Notes: generated from the sequence alone by a model not told the origin. A stretch of 64,000 bases of DNA from Massilia pinisoli (GCF_024753285.1 NZ_JANUGW010000001.1:1-64000); one strand, 5' to 3'. Shown: positions 17,020 to 26,564, numbered from the stretch's first letter. Numbers and translations are program-made.

Positions 17020-17316
17020 ATGGCCCGCCCACAAGGAGACTTACATGGCATCCCATCCCTCGAACACGTCGTCCGCGCGGCCTTCGTCCGCATCGTCGAG
17101 CACGTGCGGCACAGCTTCGTCGTGGGGCAAGGCCGGATGGAAGTGATCGAGGGCGGCGACACGGCCCTCGTCGTCATGGAATCCACGCTCGCCTACGACG
17201 AGGCGGACGGGCATGTGAACGTGACGCGCCGTGCAACGTACGTGTTCCGGCGCGAGGCCGGCGGACGGTGGGCGTGCACCGTCGACAATTCGTACGGCAC
17301 CGACCTGCTCGCGTAA
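17020..17316 (+). pseudogene. NTF2/SnoaL-like protein, 5'-truncated
   Basis: The frame encodes the C-terminal two thirds of an NTF2-like protein: RAAFVRIVEHVRHSFVVGQG, EGGDTALVVMESTLAYD, TRRATYVFRREAGGRW and DNSYGTDLL. The usual first 40-50 residues (helix and first strands) are missing; what precedes in frame does not match. The good ribosome site at 17033 leads to an ATG at 17045 in a different frame, giving a meaningless 33-residue peptide. A deletion or frameshift near 17,040 is the simplest explanation. The start given (17020) is the first in-frame ATG and is only nominal. Confidence 0.5.
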
Positions 17317-17336
17317 GCGCCAAGCGCCGCTGCCGA

Positions 17337-18470
17337 TCAGCCTTCGCCGAGGTAGATCCGCTCGAACCGGGCGCCCAGCCGCGTCAGCACCTCGTAGCCG
17401 ATCGTCCCCGCCTCGGCCGCGACGGTATCGACGTGCTGGTTCGGGCCCAGCAGCTCGACCGTCATGCCAGGTGCGAGGCGCGCGTCCGGGATGCCCGTGA
17501 CGTCCAGCGTGATGCTGTCCATCGACACGGTGCCCGCGATGGGAACGCGCACGCCGTCGATGTAGGCGCAGCCGCGGCCGGACAGCGCGCGCAGCCAGCC
17601 GTCCGCGTAGCCGATGCCGATCGTTGCGATGCGGCGCGGGCCGTCCGCCACGTAGCGGGCACCATAGCCGACGGCGTCCCCTGCGGCGATCGTCCGTACC
17701 TGCACGATGCGTGCGTCCAGCGACACGGCCTGGCGCAGGGGACTCGTGTGGCCAGGTTGTGGATTGATGCCGTACAGCGCAGCGCCCGGCCGTACGAGGT
17801 CGTAATGGAAGTCGGCGCCGAGGAACACGGCCGACGAATTCGCGAGGCTCGCGCGGAGCGGGGGAAACGCGGCGCGGATCGCGTCGAAACGCTCGCGCTG
17901 GCGGGCGTTCATCGGGTGGTCTGCCACGTCCGCGCAGGCCAGGTGGCTCATCAACAGCACGGGGTCGAACGGCGCGAGCCAGCCGCGCGGATCGCCCAGC
18001 GCGGCCAGGTCGGCGGGCGACAGGCCCATGCGCGACATGCCGCTGTCGACCTGCACGGCGGCAGGGAGGCGGCGGCCGAGCCGCGCGCACAGGGCGCTCC
18101 ACTCGCGCACCTGGCCGGGGTCGTTCAATACCGGAATCAGGCGATGCGGGACGAAGTCGGCGGCGGTGCCCGGCGGCGGGCCGTGCAGCACGTGGATCGT
18201 GCAGTCGGCCGGTACGATGCCGCGCAGCCGGATGCCTTCGTCAAGGTGCGCCGTGAAGAACACGCGGCAGCCTGCGCGCACGAGCGCGGGCGCGACCCTG
18301 TCCATGCCGAGGCCGTACGCATCGGCTTTCATGACGCCGGCGACGACGGCGCCCGCCGCGCGTGCGGCGAGCAGGCGATAGTTCGCCGCGATGGCATCCA
18401 GGTCGACCGTCAGCACGGCGCCGGCGCGCGCGGCCTGCGCCACGTGGGCGGGATGGGCGGCCGCGTTCAT
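17337..18470 (-). CDS. dadX: Alanine racemase, catabolic type
   Basis: This 377-residue fold-III PLP enzyme interconverts L- and D-alanine. The N-terminal barrel has the PLP lysine in [14 protein letters not shown]. The catalytic tyrosine region is [13 protein letters not shown], and the C-terminal domain has [13 protein letters not shown]. The ATG at 18470 overlaps the dadA stop by four bases, so it is translated from the dadA message. The pairing with dadA marks it as the catabolic DadX rather than the cell-wall Alr, although it could serve both roles. Confidence 0.93.
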   Translation of the reverse strand: MNAAAHPAHVAQAARAGAVLTVDLDAIAANYRLLAARAAGAVVAGVMKADAYGLGMDRVAPALVRAGCRVFFTAHLDEGIRLRGIVPADCTIHVLHGPPPGTAADFVPHRLIPVLNDPGQVREWSALCARLGRRLPAAVQVDSGMSRMGLSPADLAALGDPRGWLAPFDPVLLMSHLACADVADHPMNARQRERFDAIRAAFPPLRASLANSSAVFLGADFHYDLVRPGAALYGINPQPGHTSPLRQAVSLDARIVQVRTIAAGDAVGYGARYVADGPRRIATIGIGYADGWLRALSGRGCAYIDGVRVPIAGTVSMDSITLDVTGIPDARLAPGMTVELLGPNQHVDTVAAEAGTIGYEVLTRLGARFERIYLGEG

Positions 18471-19771
18471 GCCTTGGCCAGCGCCGGACGGATCGCGGCG
18501 TGTTGCGAACCGGCGTAGCGGAACACGGCCAGGTCGTCCGCGTGGATCGCAGGGACCTTGCCGCTCACCAGGTCGGCGATGACGCTGGCCGAGCCGCACG
18601 CCATCGTCCAGCCCAGCGTGCCGTGGCCCGTGTTGAGGAACAGGTTCTTGAGTGGCGTGGCGCCGACGATCGGCGTGCTGTCCGGCGTCATGGGGCGCAG
18701 GCCCGTCCAGAACGTGGCGCGCGACACGTCGCCGCCGCCGGGGAACAGGTCGTTCACGACGAGTTCCAGCGTCTCGCGCCGGCGCGGATTCAGCGCCTTG
18801 CTGTAGCCCGCGATCTCCGCCATGCCGCCCACGCGGATGCGGTCGTCGAAGCGGGTGACGGCGATTTTATAGGTTTCGTCGAGGATCGTGGACACGGGCG
18901 CCTTGGCACCGTCGACGATGGGCACCGTGATCGAATAGCCCTTCAGCGGGTACACGGGGACGCGGAACTGGTCCTTCAGCAGCAGGCGCGAATAGCTGCC
19001 CAGCGCCAGCACGTAGCGGTCCGCCGTGACCCGGCCTCGCTCTTGTCCCCGCCTCGTTTGGACGCCGACGACCTGCCCATCGGCGATGTCGAGGCGCTCG
19101 ATCGCCGTATCGAACTGGAAGCGCACGCCCAGCTCGCGCGCCATCTGCGCGAGGTGCGTCGTGAACAGCTGGCAGTCGCCGGTCTCGTCGTTCGGCAGGC
19201 GCAGGCCGCCGACCAGCTTGTCGCGCACGTGGGCCAGCGCCGGTTCAGCGCTGGCCAGCTGTTCGCGGGTGAGCAGCTCGAACGGCACGCCGGCCTGCTT
19301 CAGCACTTCGATGTCCTTCGCGGCGCCGTCGAACTGCGCTTGCGTGCGGAACAGCTGCAAGGTGCCTTGCTGGCGGCCTTCGTACGCGATGCCCGTCTCG
19401 GCGCGCAGCGCACGGATGCGATCGCGGCTGTACTCGGCCAGGCGCACCATGCGTTCCTTGTTGACGGCATAGCGATCCGCGTCGCAGTTTTTATACATTT
19501 CCCACATCCACTGCAACTGGAACAGCGAGCCGTCCGGCTGGATCGCGAGGGGGGCATGGCGCTGGAACAGCCATTTGAAGGCTTTCAGCGGGATGCCCGG
19601 CGCGGCCCACGGCGATGCGTAGCCCGGCGAGATCTGGCCCGCGTTGGCGAAGCTGGTCTCGAGGGCAGGACCCGGCTGGCGGTCGATGACGGTGACGTCG
19701 TGGCCGGCCTTGGCCAGGTAATATGCGGTGGTCACGCCGACCACGCCGCTGCCGAGTACGATTACGCGCAT
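18467..19771 (-). CDS. dadA: D-amino acid dehydrogenase, small subunit
   Basis: The protein has 434 residues and the standard DadA length. The FAD-binding start is [23 protein letters not shown], followed by the family segment [20 protein letters not shown] and, near the end, [15 protein letters not shown] and [15 protein letters not shown]. It oxidises D-alanine (made from L-alanine by DadX) to pyruvate at the inner membrane, passing electrons to quinone. It forms an operon with dadX and is divergent from lrp, the usual arrangement for alanine-inducible, Lrp-controlled alanine catabolism. Confidence 0.95.
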   Translation of the reverse strand: MRVIVLGSGVVGVTTAYYLAKAGHDVTVIDRQPGPALETSFANAGQISPGYASPWAAPGIPLKAFKWLFQRHAPLAIQPDGSLFQLQWMWEMYKNCDADRYAVNKERMVRLAEYSRDRIRALRAETGIAYEGRQQGTLQLFRTQAQFDGAAKDIEVLKQAGVPFELLTREQLASAEPALAHVRDKLVGGLRLPNDETGDCQLFTTHLAQMARELGVRFQFDTAIERLDIADGQVVGVQTRRGQERGRVTADRYVLALGSYSRLLLKDQFRVPVYPLKGYSITVPIVDGAKAPVSTILDETYKIAVTRFDDRIRVGGMAEIAGYSKALNPRRRETLELVVNDLFPGGGDVSRATFWTGLRPMTPDSTPIVGATPLKNLFLNTGHGTLGWTMACGSASVIADLVSGKVPAIHADDLAVFRYAGSQHAAIRPALAKA

Positions 19772-19859
19772 AGCTGTCCCTGTGTCTCGTTGGTGCTGCA
19801 GGTTTTAGAATATGTTTCCATTGTAGTAGTGGAACTGCCATAATAGTTTCGGTTTGTAA

Positions 19860-19875
19860 TTCACTTTTCAGTGAA
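19860..19875. promoter_or_regulatory. Inverted repeat before lrp
   Basis: TTCACT and AGTGAA flank TTTC as perfect six-base arms. The repeat ends five bases before the lrp ATG, within the 109-base region shared with dadA. It is a plausible site for autoregulation; in that position it would also overlap the ribosome site. Confidence 0.45.
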
Positions 19876-19880
19876 AAATC

Positions 19881-20366
19881 ATGCGCGTACAAAAAGATTC
19901 GAATCGTGTGCTGGACCGTATCGATCTGCACATCCTGTCCATCCTGCAGGACGACGGCCGTATCGTGATGAAGGACCTGGCGGAGCGCGTCGGCCTGTCG
20001 CTGACGCCCTGCATCGAGCGGGTCAAGCGCATGGAGCGCGACGGCGTCATCGCCGGTTACCATGCCCGCGTGGCGCCGCGCGCGCTGGGCCTGCAGATCC
20101 TCGTGTTCGTGGAAATCACGCTGCACCAGAAATCGGAAGGGGCGTTCGAGCGCTTCCGCCGCGCCATGCTGGCGATTCCGGAAGTGATGGAGTGTCACCT
20201 CGTGTCGGGCGACTTCGACTACCTGATCAAGGCGCGTATCCCGGAGATGACGGAATACCGGCGACTGCTCGGCGAGATCCTCCATGTGGCCGATGGCGGG
20301 CAGTCGAAGAGCTATGTCGTGATGGAAGAGGTCAAGGAAACGCTGGCCGTGTCGATCGCGCGTTAG
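19881..20366 (+). CDS. lrp: Lrp/AsnC-family regulator of alanine catabolism
   Basis: The 161-residue protein has an N-terminal winged helix (LDRIDLHILSILQDDGRIVMKDLAERVGLSLTPCIERVKRME) and a C-terminal RAM ligand-binding domain ending YVVMEEVKE. These proteins form octamers and respond to amino acids. Because it diverges from dadAX, the likely role is activation of dadAX when alanine or leucine is present. The ATG at 19881 was chosen because the HTH begins at the normal distance from it. Confidence 0.93.
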   Translation: MRVQKDSNRVLDRIDLHILSILQDDGRIVMKDLAERVGLSLTPCIERVKRMERDGVIAGYHARVAPRALGLQILVFVEITLHQKSEGAFERFRRAMLAIPEVMECHLVSGDFDYLIKARIPEMTEYRRLLGEILHVADGGQSKSYVVMEEVKETLAVSIAR

Positions 20367-20379
20367 CAGGGCGTATCGG

Positions 20380-20931
20380 ATGAATGACGACACGTTTTAC
20401 GTCATCACGGGCGCTTCCGGTGCCGGCAAGTCGACGCTGCTGAGCGCACTCGCCCAACGAGGCTTCTCCGTCGTGCCCGAAGCCGCACTGTCCATCGTGC
20501 GGGAGCAGGAAGCGTCCGGAGGCGGACTCCTTCCGGCAACCGACCTGCAAGCGTTCATGGATGCAGTCGTCGCGCGGAACATCCGGGCATATGATCTGGC
20601 GACATCCTTGCCGGGACCCGTGTTCTTCGATCGCGGCATTCCGGAATCGATCGGGCATATGGAACTGCTGGGGCTCGATATCGATCCCGCGTATCGGGCG
20701 GAATCCGGAGTCCGTCCCTATGCCGACACCGTGTTCGTGGCGGAGCCATGGCCCGAGATTTACGTCTGCGATCAATGGCGGCGTGCGCCGTTCGCGCGGG
20801 CCGCGCGGTCGTTCGAGGCGACGGTGGCGCCCTATCGGCAGGCCGGCTATACGCTGTGCGTGCTTCCGCAGGTTGCGGTCGAACGACGGGTCGCATTCGT
20901 GCTCGAGCGGGTGTTCGCGGACAGGAAATAG
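20380..20931 (+). CDS. AAA-type NTPase (P-loop kinase-like)
   Basis: The 183-residue protein has a Walker A motif at residues 11-18 (GASGAGKST) right after the start. The following segment, VPEAALSIVREQ, VVARNIRAYD and GPVFFDRGIPESIGHMELLG, is typical of AAA_28 family proteins, predicted to be ATPases or kinases for small molecules. The target is unknown. It begins 13 bases after lrp and may be co-transcribed with it. Confidence 0.8.
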   Translation: MNDDTFYVITGASGAGKSTLLSALAQRGFSVVPEAALSIVREQEASGGGLLPATDLQAFMDAVVARNIRAYDLATSLPGPVFFDRGIPESIGHMELLGLDIDPAYRAESGVRPYADTVFVAEPWPEIYVCDQWRRAPFARAARSFEATVAPYRQAGYTLCVLPQVAVERRVAFVLERVFADRK

Positions 20932-20960
20932 AAGATCCTCCCTGTCTCGCTCGCGGGGCG

Positions 20961-22193
20961 CTATTCCGCCCGGTACAGCGGCAACGTCAGCTTGATCGGC
21001 CGCACGTCCATGCGCACGCGGTAGACGGAATACGTGTCGGCCTTGGTCGACGTCCAGCCCTCGGATTCGGGCGTGCGCGTAAAGGTGAATTCGAAGCCGC
21101 GGTCGGGCGTCGCGCCCGTCGGGTCGCCGAACGCGATGCCGGTGGCGCGCGCCTGGTCGCTGTCGCACAGCTTCATCAACAGGTCGACGACGGCCGTGTT
21201 GCCGAGGATGTCCGGGACGAACAGCGGGCCGCGGAACGACGGGTCGGCCGGGTCGACCTTTTCCTTGTCCGGGCCGGGCGTGAAGCGGTCCGTCGCGGGG
21301 TCGTAGCGGTCGCCGCTGTCCAGGTAACTGATGCGGGCGTCCGCCACGTTGAACGCGGGACGGGCGTTGTCCACGGTGGCATGGCCCAGGTCCAGCAGCA
21401 GGGCGCCCTTGTAGCCGATGACGGCGATCGAGCGGTCCGGCCCGACGACGGCCGCCGTGTTCTCGTCGATGCCCAGGCCCAGGCGATAGTGCTTGGCCAG
21501 CATCGCCGGCAGCATGCGCGCGAAGCGGCCGCGGATCAGCAAATGCTGGTCGACGAACACGTCGTCGCCGATGAAGCCGAGGCCGGGGGCGATGTCGCGG
21601 CCGTCCGTGATGCCGTCGCGCAGCGTGGGCAGCGGCGCGCGGCCTTCGAAGAACATGGTCTTGCTCATGATGGCGGCGCCGGCGCTCGTGCCGGCGATGA
21701 CGCCGCCGCGCCGGTACAAGTCCCATACTGCATCCAGCACGGCGCTGTTGGTGCCGTCCGAATGGCGCAGGGCCGCGGTGATGCGGCCCTGGTCGCCGCC
21801 CGTGAAGAAGGCGCCGCCGGCCGCGCGCACGCTGGCGGCGAGCGCCGGGTCGTCCGCGGCCCGCTTGACGTCCGTGCCGGCCAGCAGCGCGGACACCGGC
21901 ACGACGAACGGCTGGGCGCCGTAGCGCGCAAGGATCTCGGCCGTCGCGCGGCCGGAGCGTGCCGGATTGCCTGCCGCCGTCGGGAACACGGCGATGCGCG
22001 CGCCGCGCCCGCCCGCGAGTTCCACGATCCGGCTCCAGACGGGCGCATTGTCGGCGCGCAGTGCGCCCCCGGCGATCACGAGCGACCCCTTCACCGCGCG
22101 GGCCTTGGCATCGTCGTCCGCGCGCGTGGCGGCCGGCGCCAGGCCGAACGCCAGCACGAACGCGAGGGGCAGGGCGGGCAGGCGGATCGGCAT
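20961..22193 (-). CDS. Cyanophycinase-like S51 peptidase (exported)
   Basis: The 410-residue protein has a Sec signal peptide (ALPLAFVLAFGLAPAATRA). The S51 nucleophile elbow is GGVIAGTSAGAAIMS, with a preceding GGDQGRITAAL and a following IDENTAAVV, all as in cyanophycinase (CphB), which cuts multi-L-arginyl-poly-aspartate. The long C-terminal extension after about residue 290 is beyond the basic fold. The start at 22193 has an AAGGAA site. Being exported, it would act on external polymer or another beta-linked peptide. A second S51 protein is encoded at 35,188. Confidence 0.85.
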   Translation of the reverse strand: MPIRLPALPLAFVLAFGLAPAATRADDDAKARAVKGSLVIAGGALRADNAPVWSRIVELAGGRGARIAVFPTAAGNPARSGRATAEILARYGAQPFVVPVSALLAGTDVKRAADDPALAASVRAAGGAFFTGGDQGRITAALRHSDGTNSAVLDAVWDLYRRGGVIAGTSAGAAIMSKTMFFEGRAPLPTLRDGITDGRDIAPGLGFIGDDVFVDQHLLIRGRFARMLPAMLAKHYRLGLGIDENTAAVVGPDRSIAVIGYKGALLLDLGHATVDNARPAFNVADARISYLDSGDRYDPATDRFTPGPDKEKVDPADPSFRGPLFVPDILGNTAVVDLLMKLCDSDQARATGIAFGDPTGATPDRGFEFTFTRTPESEGWTSTKADTYSVYRVRMDVRPIKLTLPLYRAE

Positions 22194-22331
22194 GGCGTTT
22201 CCTTGGACGGTGGACACCCGACATGATACTCGTGCCCGGCCCTCCGGCCAAAGCCGGTATCATCCAGGCATGCGGCGCACTCGTGCGGTGCGCGCGCCGG
22301 CGCTGGGCCGGCCATTCGAACTGGAGCAAGC

Positions 22332-23288
22332 ATGTTGATCGTGACCCATAGCGGCAAATTCCACGCGGACGACGCGTGGGCGGTGGCCGTCCTGATGTTG
22401 TTGTACCCGGAGGCGGAACTCGTCCGCACGCGCGACCCGGCCATCATCGCCAAGGGCGACGTCGTCATCGACGTGGGCGGCGAGTGGAATCCCGCCGCGG
22501 GGCGGTTCGACCATCACCAGAAAGGCTTCGACGGCGCCCGCGTCAGCGGCGTGCCGTATGCCAGCGCGGGCCTCGTGTGGCGTGAATACGGCGCCCGCTG
22601 TGTCGCGCTGCTGGCCGAACGGCATGCGGGCCACAAGCTGTCGGACGACGCGGCGCAGCAGATGGCGTACGCGATCGATGCCGACGTCGTGCAATACCTC
22701 GACCTGTCCGACGTCGGGGCCGCGCGCAACGCACCCGGCAGCTACGGCCTGTCGGCCATCGTCTCCGGCTTCAATCCGAACTGGATGGACGAGCAGCGGC
22801 TGGGCTACGGCGCGCCGGCGGAAGCGTATCGGGACGCCCAGTTCCGCCGCGTGCTGGAGTTGCTGTCCGATTTGATGATCAATGCCGTCAAATACCGCGT
22901 GGGCGCGTTGCTCGCCGTCGAGCAGGTGCGCCACGCCGAGCTGCTCGAGGGCGGCCGCGTGCTGTACCTGAAGAACGGCGCGCTGCCGTGGACCGCGATC
23001 GTGCGCAAGGAAATGCCGAATGTGCTGTTCGTCATCAGCTACAACGTGGGCGAGCAGCGCCACATGATCCACACGGTGCCCGTCAGCGCGGAAAGTTTCG
23101 ACGCGAGGGCCGACCTGCCGGCCGCCTGGGCCGGCCTGCGCGATGCCGACCTGGCCGCCGTCACGGGCGTGCCGGACGCGGGCTTTTGCCATAATGGACG
23201 ATTCATCGCGGCCGCGAAGTCGTTCGACAGCATCCTCGAGATGGCGCGGCAGGCGCTGCGCGAGGTCGATGCCGGCTCGTTGCTGTGA
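22332..23288 (+). CDS. MYG1-family nuclease (UPF0160)
   Basis: The 318-residue protein begins VTHSGKFHADDAWAVAVL (the metal-binding HADD), followed by DVGGEWNPAAGRFDHHQKGF (the DHH-like motif) and SAIVSGFNPNW. These match MYG1, a DHH-related metal-dependent 3'-5' exonuclease family conserved from bacteria to man. In bacteria the role is unclear; RNA processing has been shown for eukaryotic members. A TGGAGCA site precedes the start. Confidence 0.9.
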   Translation: MLIVTHSGKFHADDAWAVAVLMLLYPEAELVRTRDPAIIAKGDVVIDVGGEWNPAAGRFDHHQKGFDGARVSGVPYASAGLVWREYGARCVALLAERHAGHKLSDDAAQQMAYAIDADVVQYLDLSDVGAARNAPGSYGLSAIVSGFNPNWMDEQRLGYGAPAEAYRDAQFRRVLELLSDLMINAVKYRVGALLAVEQVRHAELLEGGRVLYLKNGALPWTAIVRKEMPNVLFVISYNVGEQRHMIHTVPVSAESFDARADLPAAWAGLRDADLAAVTGVPDAGFCHNGRFIAAAKSFDSILEMARQALREVDAGSLL

Positions 23289-23441
23289 TCCTGGCAACGC
23301 CCGCATTACGATTTCGTCAAATGTCTGTGGTTTTTTGGTACGAATTCGCCGAAAAGTTACCGAGATTCAAGTTTGCATTTACACCGACGACCGGTTCACG
23401 TCTAGAATTTCCCAAAAGAATCAACCATTTTAGGACGGGAC

Positions 23442-24401
23442 ATGAAATCGGTTCAGCAGGAAGTCGACGAGCGCAGCAACCTCACGGGCACGAACAAATT
23501 CGAGCTTTTGCTTTTCCGTCTGGGCGGCGACGCCGAGGGCGAGCATAGCGAGCTGTTCGGCATTAACGTCTTCAAGATCCGCGAGATCGTCGCCATGCCG
23601 ACGATCACGAAGGTCGCGGGCGCGCCCGACCACGTCATCGGCGTGGTCAACCTGCGCGGCCAGATCATCCAGGTCCTCGACCTGCCGGGCATCGCCGGGG
23701 TCACGCCGAAGACGGGCCTGAACATCATGCTGGTGACGGAATTCGCGCGAACCACGCAGGCGTTCGCCGTCGAGAGCGTCGAGGAAATCGTGCGTCTCGA
23801 CTGGACGCAGGTGATGTCGGCCGAGCACAGCGCCGGCAGCGGCATGGTCACGAGCATCGCGCGCCTGGAAGCGGCGGACGGCCAGCCGGCCCGCCTGGCC
23901 CAGGTGCTGGACGTCGAGACGATCCTGCGCAACCTGAACCCGGACGCCCATACGGAGAACATCGAGCAGGCCGTCGGCGGCAAGATGAAACTCAAGCCGG
24001 GCGCCGTGATCCTCGCCGCGGACGATTCCGTCGTCGCGCGCGCGCTGATCGAGCAAGGCCTGGACGCGATGGGCCTGCCGTTCGTGATGACGAAGAGCGG
24101 CAAGGAATGCTGGGACCAGCTGAACCACATCGCCGAGGCGGCCGAGGCCGAAGGCAAGAGCGTGCACGACAAGGTCGCGCTCGTGCTGACCGACCTCGAG
24201 ATGCCGGAGATGGACGGTTTTACCTTGACCCGCAATATCAAGTCGAACGCGCGCTTCGGCAACATGCCGGTCGTGATCCATTCGTCGCTGTCGGGCACCA
24301 CCAACGAGGAACACGTGAAGAACGTGCGTGCCGATGCCTACGTCGCCAAGTTCTCGGCCGAGGACCTGTCGCGCACGCTGCGCACGCTGCTGCGCCAGTA
24401 A
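23442..24401 (+). CDS. cheV: CheV, CheW-receiver chemotaxis coupling protein
   Basis: The 319-residue protein has a CheW domain (about 15-160) with FGINVFKIREIVAMP and VIGVVNLRGQIIQVLDLP, then a receiver domain (about 185-318) with the acidic pocket at ILAADDS, the phosphorylated Asp in LVLTDLEMPEMDG, and AKFSAEDL at the end. CheV couples chemoreceptors to CheA and buffers phosphoryl groups. No other che genes are adjacent. A strong terminator follows. Confidence 0.95.
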   Translation: MKSVQQEVDERSNLTGTNKFELLLFRLGGDAEGEHSELFGINVFKIREIVAMPTITKVAGAPDHVIGVVNLRGQIIQVLDLPGIAGVTPKTGLNIMLVTEFARTTQAFAVESVEEIVRLDWTQVMSAEHSAGSGMVTSIARLEAADGQPARLAQVLDVETILRNLNPDAHTENIEQAVGGKMKLKPGAVILAADDSVVARALIEQGLDAMGLPFVMTKSGKECWDQLNHIAEAAEAEGKSVHDKVALVLTDLEMPEMDGFTLTRNIKSNARFGNMPVVIHSSLSGTTNEEHVKNVRADAYVAKFSAEDLSRTLRTLLRQ

Positions 24402-24422
24402 ATACGTCTGCCACGCCGAAAG

Positions 24423-24460
24423 AAGGCCGATGAGCACCCGCGTGCTCACCGGCCTTTTTT
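24423..24460 (+). terminator. Rho-independent terminator after cheV
   Basis: AAGGCCG and TGAGCAC pair with GTGCTCA and CGGCCTT around CCGC, followed by a T-run to 24460. The hairpin starts 22 bases after the cheV stop. Confidence 0.92.
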
Positions 24461-24512
24461 CTGCCTTCTGCCGTTGAGTTGTAATGGGGCAACAGCCAAT
24501 GTCCGTATGTTG

Positions 24513-24550
24513 GTAGGAATTTTCCTACGGCAATATTCCTGCCGCATAAT
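24513..24550 (+). promoter_or_regulatory. Palindrome overlapping a promoter before the GGDEF-EAL gene
   Basis: GTAGGAA-TT-TTCCTAC at 24513-24528 is a perfect palindrome with seven-base arms. Seventeen bases after its TTCCTA lies CATAAT at 24545-24550, a good -10 element, so the palindrome would cover the weak -35. This suggests control by a dimeric regulator. Confidence 0.5.
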
Positions 24551-24580
24551 GCAGGCAAGACGGTCGCCATTTCACATTCT

Positions 24581-26563
24581 ATGCAACAGCCCACCACGTT
24601 CATCGCGAGCATCTGGACCACGGACCGCCAGGGCGCCTGCGCGTCCGCCGTCGACAAGGACGCGGACCTGCCGGCTTTCCCGGTCGGGATGCCCCTCGCC
24701 GACTGGGTGCGCGCGCACGCCGTCGACGGGCACGATGCGGCCGCGCGCCTGACGGATGCGCTGGCGCGACAGGCGGCGTTCGACGCCGAGGTCGCCGTCG
24801 CCTGCGTGGACGGGCGGGAACGGCGGATCATCGTGTCGGGCTTGCCGCGCCGTGCCGCCGACGGCACGTGCGAAGGCTTCAGCGGCGCATTTGCCGACGT
24901 CACCGAACATCAGGAAGCACTCGACGTGCGCACGATCCTGGAAAGCATCGAGGACGGCTTCTTCACGGTCAACCGCAACTGGGAGATCATCTACGCGAAC
25001 ACGCTGGCCGAAGTCTTCGCCGGTGTCGAGCCGGGTTCGTCGAGCGGAAAGGTCTTATGGGACCTGGCCGTGGGACTGGAGGACACGCCGATCGCCGCCA
25101 CGTACCGGCGCGCGATGGACCGGCGCGAGAACGCGTCGTTCGAAGCGTTCTACGCGCCCGCGGGCGTGTGGCTGACCCTGCGCGTGTACGCGCGCGAGGA
25201 CGGCCTGTCCGTATTCTTCCACGATATCTCCGACCGCAAGCGCGCGGAGGCGCGCCTCGAGGAGCTGGCCACGCGCGACGATTTGACGGGCCTGCCGAAT
25301 CGCGCGTGGCTCAACGGTCACCTGAAGGCGATGCTGGGCCGCACGCAAAGCCAGGCCGGGACGACCGTGATGTTCATCGACCTGAACCGCTTCAAGGAAG
25401 TCAACGACTCGCTGGGCCATGCGGCCGGCGACAAGCTGTTGCAGCAGGTGGGCCAGCGGCTGCAGTCGTGCATGCGCCCGGGCGACGTGGTGGCGCGGCT
25501 GGGCGGCGACGAATTCGTCGTGGCGGCGTCGTGCACGGGCCGCGAGGCGGCGGCCGGCATCGCGCAGCGGCTGCTCAAGACGCTGACCGTCCCGTTCTAC
25601 GTCGACGGCCTGGAGATGTGCGTGGGGGCGTCGATCGGCATCAGCCTGTCCGGCCAGGACGCGGCGACGCCGGACCTCCTGTTCCAGAACGCGGACACGG
25701 CGATGTACAAGGCGAAGGCGCTGGGCGAGAGCTCGTACCAGTTCTTCGAACCGGAGATGAGCGTCGAGGCGCGGCGCCGCCTCCAGATCGAGGCGGCGCT
25801 GCGGCGCGCGCTGGAGCTGGGCCAGTTCGAGCTGTACTACCAGCCCCGCATCGACGTACGTACCTTGCGCCTGCGCGGCGTGGAGGTGCTGCTGCGCTGG
25901 ACGCATCCGGAGCTGGGCCGCGTATCGCCGCTCGAATTCATCCCGATCGCGGAAGAGCGCGGGCACATCGAGGCGATCGGCAAATGGGTGCTGCGCGAGG
26001 CGTGCCGCGTCGGCAAGCGCCTCGGCGACAAATACGGCACGGTGCTGCACGTGTCGGTGAACGTGTCGGCCCGCCAGCTGCGCTCCGCCGACCTCGTGAC
26101 GGAAGTCGAGCAGGCGTTGCGCGACTCCTGCTTCCCGCCGCGCGCGCTGGAGCTGGAGCTCACGGAAAGTGCGCTGATCGACGACACCGAACAATCCGTC
26201 GACGTGCTGCGCCGCCTGAAGCGCCTGGGCGTGACCCTGGCGCTGGACGATTTCGGCACCGGCTATTCGAGCCTGTCGTACCTGAAGCGCTTCCCCGTCG
26301 ACGTGCTCAAGCTGGACCGCTCGTTCTTCCTCGAACAGTCGCTCGATGCGAACGGCGACGAAATCGTCTCCGCCCTCGTGCACATGGCGCATGCGCTGGG
26401 CCTGAAGGTCGTCGCCGAAGGCATCGAGACGGAAGACGTGATGGAAACGCTGCGCGCTTGCCGCTGCGACGAGGCGCAGGGCTATCTGTTCGCGCGGCCC
26501 ATGGCCTTGCCGGAGTTCGACAAATTCCTGCAGTGCGAGGTGCCGGGCGCCATCGCCGCCTGA
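24581..26563 (+). CDS. PAS-GGDEF-EAL cyclic-di-GMP enzyme
   Basis: The 660-residue protein has no membrane segments. Residues about 1-110 form a PAS-like part, 115-225 a PAS domain, and 230-395 a GGDEF domain with an intact RLGGDEFV and substrate site DLNRFKEVNDSLGH. Residues 405-655 form an EAL domain in which the signature glutamate motif reads EVLLRW instead of EALLRW; the catalytic loop DDFGTGYSSLSYLKRFPVDVLKLD and the late EGIET are intact. The protein can therefore plausibly make and break cyclic-di-GMP, tuned by a cytoplasmic signal sensed by PAS. Confidence 0.93.
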   Translation: MQQPTTFIASIWTTDRQGACASAVDKDADLPAFPVGMPLADWVRAHAVDGHDAAARLTDALARQAAFDAEVAVACVDGRERRIIVSGLPRRAADGTCEGFSGAFADVTEHQEALDVRTILESIEDGFFTVNRNWEIIYANTLAEVFAGVEPGSSSGKVLWDLAVGLEDTPIAATYRRAMDRRENASFEAFYAPAGVWLTLRVYAREDGLSVFFHDISDRKRAEARLEELATRDDLTGLPNRAWLNGHLKAMLGRTQSQAGTTVMFIDLNRFKEVNDSLGHAAGDKLLQQVGQRLQSCMRPGDVVARLGGDEFVVAASCTGREAAAGIAQRLLKTLTVPFYVDGLEMCVGASIGISLSGQDAATPDLLFQNADTAMYKAKALGESSYQFFEPEMSVEARRRLQIEAALRRALELGQFELYYQPRIDVRTLRLRGVEVLLRWTHPELGRVSPLEFIPIAEERGHIEAIGKWVLREACRVGKRLGDKYGTVLHVSVNVSARQLRSADLVTEVEQALRDSCFPPRALELELTESALIDDTEQSVDVLRRLKRLGVTLALDDFGTGYSSLSYLKRFPVDVLKLDRSFFLEQSLDANGDEIVSALVHMAHALGLKVVAEGIETEDVMETLRACRCDEAQGYLFARPMALPEFDKFLQCEVPGAIAA

Positions 26564-26564
26564 A

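Noticed and set aside
17045-17146. A 33-codon frame with a good ribosome site
   Set aside because: The peptide is Ser-rich without family and runs out of frame over the clear NTF2-like coding pattern. It is more likely the result of a deletion than a gene.
23370-23410. Possible FliA (sigma-28) promoter before cheV
   Set aside because: TCAAGTTT is followed by a GCCGATAA-like ACCGACGA, but the spacing is about eight bases instead of eleven and only five of eight bases fit.
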